From Smithellaceae bacterium (lineage in GTDB: Bacteria; Desulfobacterota; Syntrophia; Syntrophales; Smithellaceae), in contig JAUYFM010000020.1 of the NCBI GenBank assembly GCA_030690945.1, forward strand, positions 1 to 52,194: a DNA stretch of 52,194 bases, in the 5' to 3' direction. The notes under the pieces are model-generated. The model was not told where the DNA came from, did not search any database, and saw nothing but the letters and a program-made list of their open reading frames with translations. A program made the translations under genes and the position numbers. Within the stretch, counting starts at the first letter, position 1. Every line of letters begins with the position of its first letter. Positions 49,365-52,194 of the stretch are shown here, piece by piece.

Positions 49365-50639
49365 ATGGTGCCTGATTCACGAATTCACAAAAAATTGATT
49401 ACTCGACTGATTCTGGTTTGGGCTGCACTTTCCCTTGTGATAGGGGCTGCGGTTTATTTTATCGAAATCAGGAAGATTGACTCGTATGTCGGCAGGATGG
49501 CAACGGAAGAATCCCGAGGCTTTGTCAAGGTCATGCAGGATTATCTTACAGGCCCTCAAACTGGTCAACGCGAACAGTTAATCCAAGAGAGCCAGAGGCA
49601 TATTCAGAAGGAACACTTCATCGCGGTGGAACTCTACGATGGGAACAAGCAGAAGATCATCGAGATGCGCCATCCCGAAGGGGAGGTCATTGAGGAAAAA
49701 ATCAAGAAACATGGTCTCTCCCCTTTCATGGATAAAGAGGTTCACTACGAAAAATTCTATGGTCGTGCCGGACAGATTTATGTCTTGATCCTGGCCCCCC
49801 TGAAGACGGAGAACAATTCGATTATCGGCTACTTAAACGGCATTTACAAAGTGACTGCCGAAACTATGGCGGAGATTAGGAACCGCATTGTTTTTTCCTT
49901 GCTACAGGTGGTACTCATCATCTTTCTGACGACTGCTGTGATCTATCCGATTGTGCTGATATTGAACAAAGGGCTGCTTCGATTGACGACCGACCTGTCC
50001 CACGCCAACATTGGGATGCTTAAGGTACTGGGAAGCGCCGTCGCAAAAAGAGACAGCGATACCAACCTCCACAATTACAGGGTTACAATCTACGCTGTCC
50101 GTCTTGCCGAATCGACAGGTATAAAAAAGGAAGACATGCAGGCCCTGATCAAGGGATCTTTTCTTCATGATGTTGGCAAAATAGCCATTAGCGACAATAT
50201 TCTGCTCAAACCGGGGAAATTGACGGATGAAGAGCTTGCCAACATGAAGACCCATGTGCGTCATGGCATCGATATCATCGGTCATTATGCGTGGTTAAAA
50301 GACGCAGCCGATGTTGTCCTTCATCACCATGAAAAATTTGACGGTACCGGTTACGGGGCGGGACTTAAAAATACCCACATCCCTTTAAACGCCAGAATAT
50401 TTGCCATTGCGGATGTCTTTGACGCCCTTACCTCCGAACGACCCTATAAGAAAGCATTTTCTCTGATCGCAGCGATGGATATCATGCATGCTGGTGATGG
50501 TAGTCATTTTGATCCTGACCTTCTCGCTGTGTTCGATACTATTGCCGAACAACTTCATGCCAACGTGAGCCGCGCCGATGGAATAACACTGGAGATAGCC
50601 TTGGACGAGATAGTCGACCGATATTTCAAGACGTCATGA
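49365..50639 (+). CDS. Membrane-bound HD-GYP domain protein (c-di-GMP phosphodiesterase type)
   Basis: This 424-residue protein has one TM segment at about 10-32 (LITRLILVWAALSLVIGAAVYFI) and another at about 178-203, with a periplasmic sensor region between. The cytoplasmic HD-GYP domain at about 225-400 shows LHNYRVTIYAVRLAE, FLHDVGKIAISD, MKTHVRHGIDII, VVLHHHEKFDGTGYGAGLK and ARIFAIADVFDALTSERPYKKAF. HDxGK and HHE..DGTGYP-like motifs are complete except for Gly-Ala in place of the usual Pro. It is likely to degrade cyclic di-GMP in response to an envelope signal. AGGAG lies 9 bp before the ATG. Confidence 0.92.
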   Translation: MVPDSRIHKKLITRLILVWAALSLVIGAAVYFIEIRKIDSYVGRMATEESRGFVKVMQDYLTGPQTGQREQLIQESQRHIQKEHFIAVELYDGNKQKIIEMRHPEGEVIEEKIKKHGLSPFMDKEVHYEKFYGRAGQIYVLILAPLKTENNSIIGYLNGIYKVTAETMAEIRNRIVFSLLQVVLIIFLTTAVIYPIVLILNKGLLRLTTDLSHANIGMLKVLGSAVAKRDSDTNLHNYRVTIYAVRLAESTGIKKEDMQALIKGSFLHDVGKIAISDNILLKPGKLTDEELANMKTHVRHGIDIIGHYAWLKDAADVVLHHHEKFDGTGYGAGLKNTHIPLNARIFAIADVFDALTSERPYKKAFSLIAAMDIMHAGDGSHFDPDLLAVFDTIAEQLHANVSRADGITLEIALDEIVDRYFKTS

Positions 50640-50694
50640 TTTATAAGTAGCGAGAAAAAAGAAGGCAGGCAGTAAGGCTTGTGGCACAGTTTAC

Positions 50695-50790
50695 ATGAAA
50701 GGCAGCATTGTCCACATAACCGATGATGGTGTTTATTTGTGCATCGGCAGTAAAGATGGTGCCTCGGTCGGTCAGGAACTGGCAAACTGA
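50695..50790 (+). pseudogene. Fragment of a beta-barrel-like domain
   Basis: A 31-codon frame, MKGSIVHITDDGVYLCIGSKDGASVGQELAN, looks like the start of a small domain seen at the ends of envelope proteins (a G.VV.ID...IYL.IG...GV..G pattern). No ribosome site is visible and it stops abruptly, so it is probably a relic. Confidence 0.4.
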
Positions 50791-50814
50791 AAAGACTTGA
50801 AATGATCAGCAATG

Positions 50815-50853
50815 AAGCGGATTACCCCGGACCATCTTGGGTAGTCCGCTTTA
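50815..50853 (+). terminator. Intrinsic terminator
   Basis: AAGCGGATTACCC pairs with GGGTAGTCCGCTT (one G-T pair) around a short loop, followed by TATT. It separates the HD-GYP region from the next promoter. Confidence 0.65.
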
Positions 50854-50893
50854 TTGCCTGGATATTCCAAAATCCGTTCATGAACAATTATTC

Positions 50894-50940
50894 TTGACAG
50901 ATAATCTTATATACTACTATACTAATAGTAATTATAGTAA
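50894..50940 (+). promoter_or_regulatory. Promoter with shared motif before the transglutaminase gene
   Basis: TTGACA (50894-50899), 18 bp, TATACT (50918-50923). ACTACTA-N4-AATAGTAATTA-N-AGTAA (50913-50940) overlaps the -10 and matches 30569-30596 before bioB with the same internal spacing. Confidence 0.55.
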
Positions 50941-50961
50941 ATGAAATTGAAGGAGTTGCGT

Positions 50962-51972
50962 ATGTTACTGAAAAGAATAACTCATTACATTTTTGTGCTG
51001 GCCGTTTTACTTATTTTTCCACTCGAAGTAATGGCCAGACCGGTCGAGGTGATCTTCAAACTGAATCTCAAAGCTCCTGAAAACAGCAAGGATGTTCGTA
51101 TCTGGATTCCTTATCCAGTCACGGATGAAAATCAGATTGTCAGCCATGTGAAGATTGACGGAAATTACACATCTTCCGGTGTTCAAAAAGAGAAAGTTTT
51201 CGGGAATTCAATCCTCTATGCGGAGTGGAAAAATCTGGGGCAGGAAAGGATCTTGACCTATACCTTCACCGTCGACAGAAAAGAAATCGTCAGAAAAGAC
51301 TTTCCCCAGCGGGAAACGGCACTGGACCGAAAACTGTTTGAACCCTATCTCGCGTCAACCAGTCTTGGACCAACGAGCGGCAAAGTAAAACAGCTTGCAC
51401 AAACGATTACCGAAAAAGAAACATCAACCCTTGGCAAGTCCAGAGCCATCTATGATTGGATCGTGGACAACATGTATCGGGACCCGAATATCAAAGGCTG
51501 CGGATTCGGACGCGTAGAGCAACTGTTGATAAGCCTGGGAGGCAAGTGTGGTGATATTTCATCGGTATATATAGCTCTGGCAAGGAGTGCCGGTATCCCG
51601 TCCCGCGAGATTTTTGGCATCCGTATTCCCAAGGGCAAGGAAGGCGAGATGACGAAGGCGCAGCATTGCTGGGCGGAATTCTATCTATCCGGATATGGTT
51701 GGGTCCCCGTTGATCCAGCCGATGTAAGAAAGGCTATGCTGGAGAAGAAATTGCAATTGGGCCAGGAACTGGAAGTAAGAGAATATTACTTTGGTGCTGT
51801 AGATAAGCAGCGGATCGCCTATGGGACGGGGAGGGATCTGATACTTGATCCTCCACAAAAAGGTGAACCTCTGAATTATTTCATGTATCCTTATGCGGAA
51901 GTGGACGGCAAGACCATCGACGACTTGTTCGGATTCGACCTGGGTTATACCATCACCTTTAAGGAATTATAA
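50962..51972 (+). CDS. Secreted transglutaminase-like cysteine protease fold protein
   Basis: The ATG at 50962 (MLLKRITHYIFVLAVLLIF) has GAAGGAG upstream and starts a clean signal peptide ending near VMARP; a start at 50941 would place that site inside the gene. The product is 336 residues. An N-terminal beta region precedes the transglutaminase core, with the triad Cys in LGGKCGDISSVYIALARSAGIPSR, His in KAQHCWAEFYL and Asp in WVPVDPADVRKA. Bacterial members act as peptidases or amidases in the periplasm. The substrate is unknown. It stands alone under its own promoter. Confidence 0.88.
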   Translation: MLLKRITHYIFVLAVLLIFPLEVMARPVEVIFKLNLKAPENSKDVRIWIPYPVTDENQIVSHVKIDGNYTSSGVQKEKVFGNSILYAEWKNLGQERILTYTFTVDRKEIVRKDFPQRETALDRKLFEPYLASTSLGPTSGKVKQLAQTITEKETSTLGKSRAIYDWIVDNMYRDPNIKGCGFGRVEQLLISLGGKCGDISSVYIALARSAGIPSREIFGIRIPKGKEGEMTKAQHCWAEFYLSGYGWVPVDPADVRKAMLEKKLQLGQELEVREYYFGAVDKQRIAYGTGRDLILDPPQKGEPLNYFMYPYAEVDGKTIDDLFGFDLGYTITFKEL

Positions 51973-52194
51973 CATCCGCCACCGATGATAAGCATGTCAT
52001 TAAAAGCAGTGCGTGATATAATAAACCTTGAGGGGGTGATTAGATACCAGGCAACACTACTGTCCGGAATAACCGACAATTAAGATTTGTAAAAGGTTAA
52101 CATATTTCACGAAAGATGCAATTTATGTTTGTCTTCGACTTGAAAACGCATAGCGGAATCTGTAAACCTTCCCGAAGAATATTTCAGGGAAGGA
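51973..52194. other. Window end, no gene seen
   Basis: No supported gene. CACTACTGTCCGGAATAAC at about 52056-52074 is reminiscent of ends of some insertion sequences, but nothing in the window confirms it. Confidence 0.3.

Noticed and set aside
52040-52194. Insertion-sequence end near the window edge
   Set aside because: A short stretch recalls IS ends, but there is no partner end, duplication or transposase in view.

Overview
The window looks like chromosomal DNA of an anaerobic Gram-negative bacterium. Outer-membrane efflux proteins, lipoproteins and RND pumps indicate a double membrane. Strict-anaerobe markers are a HydE-type radical SAM maturase, a double-cubane 2-hydroxyacyl-CoA-dehydratase-like protein, YedF/DUF3343, an oxygen-sensitive type molybdopterin oxidoreductase with ferredoxin, and an iron-sulfur flavoprotein. 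A member of the Desulfobacterota (Syntrophales-like) is my best guess; this is inference from gene content, not a database match. I saw no rRNA, tRNA or CRISPR.

Layout. 1-5.4 kb is an accessory region: a degenerate group II intron with recognisable domain V/VI, a toxin-antitoxin remnant truncated on both sides, three secreted proteins (two ending in near-identical SHOCT modules), an unrecognised gene flanked by a 10-bp inverted repeat beside an attC-like hairpin, and a scrap of a molybdoenzyme gene. 5.4-9.9 kb is a minus-strand operon: MarR regulator, molybdopterin oxidoreductase, ferredoxin protein, FMN/Fe-S flavoprotein. 10-11 kb is a graveyard of a sugar-kinase fragment, two restriction-methylase tail copies and three short inverted-repeat elements. 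11.1-12.7 kb is a TPP riboswitch controlling thiM-thiE.

13-27 kb holds two complete heavy-metal RND tripartite efflux operons, each preceded by a small secreted Cys-containing protein; the first also carries a divergent PII-like protein and a lipoprotein. 27-30 kb has a DmeF-type cation diffusion facilitator, amphi-Trp and zinc-ribbon small proteins, and a terC gene broken by a 112-bp mobile element and a frameshift. 30.7-37.4 kb is a cofactor region: bioB, a PP-loop thiolation-type ATPase and hydE run rightward and meet a second TPP-riboswitch operon (thiE-thiS-thiG-thiH-thiF) running leftward.

38-40.2 kb is a selenium/sulfur-type cluster (double-cubane protein, yedF, DUF3343). 40.5-46.3 kb is a sulfur amino acid cluster (Rrf2 regulator, metY, cysK, cystathionine beta-synthase, cystathionine gamma-lyase/synthase), followed by pdxS (PLP synthesis, which would supply the cofactor of the four preceding enzymes) and fdhD (sulfuration of molybdenum cofactor in formate dehydrogenases). 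The end carries a small secreted protein, an HD-GYP protein and a secreted transglutaminase-like protein.

Two themes stand out. First, several genes present in the window also exist as isolated 3'-terminal scraps elsewhere in it (molybdoenzyme, hydE, fdhD, a methylase tail, SHOCT tails). Second, there are short non-coding mobile elements: a 112-bp family with TTA target duplications, and roughly 80-120-bp elements with GTAGGGGC ends. Sulfur and metal handling (thiamine thiazole, biotin, cysteine, Moco sulfuration, metal efflux) connects most of the intact genes.
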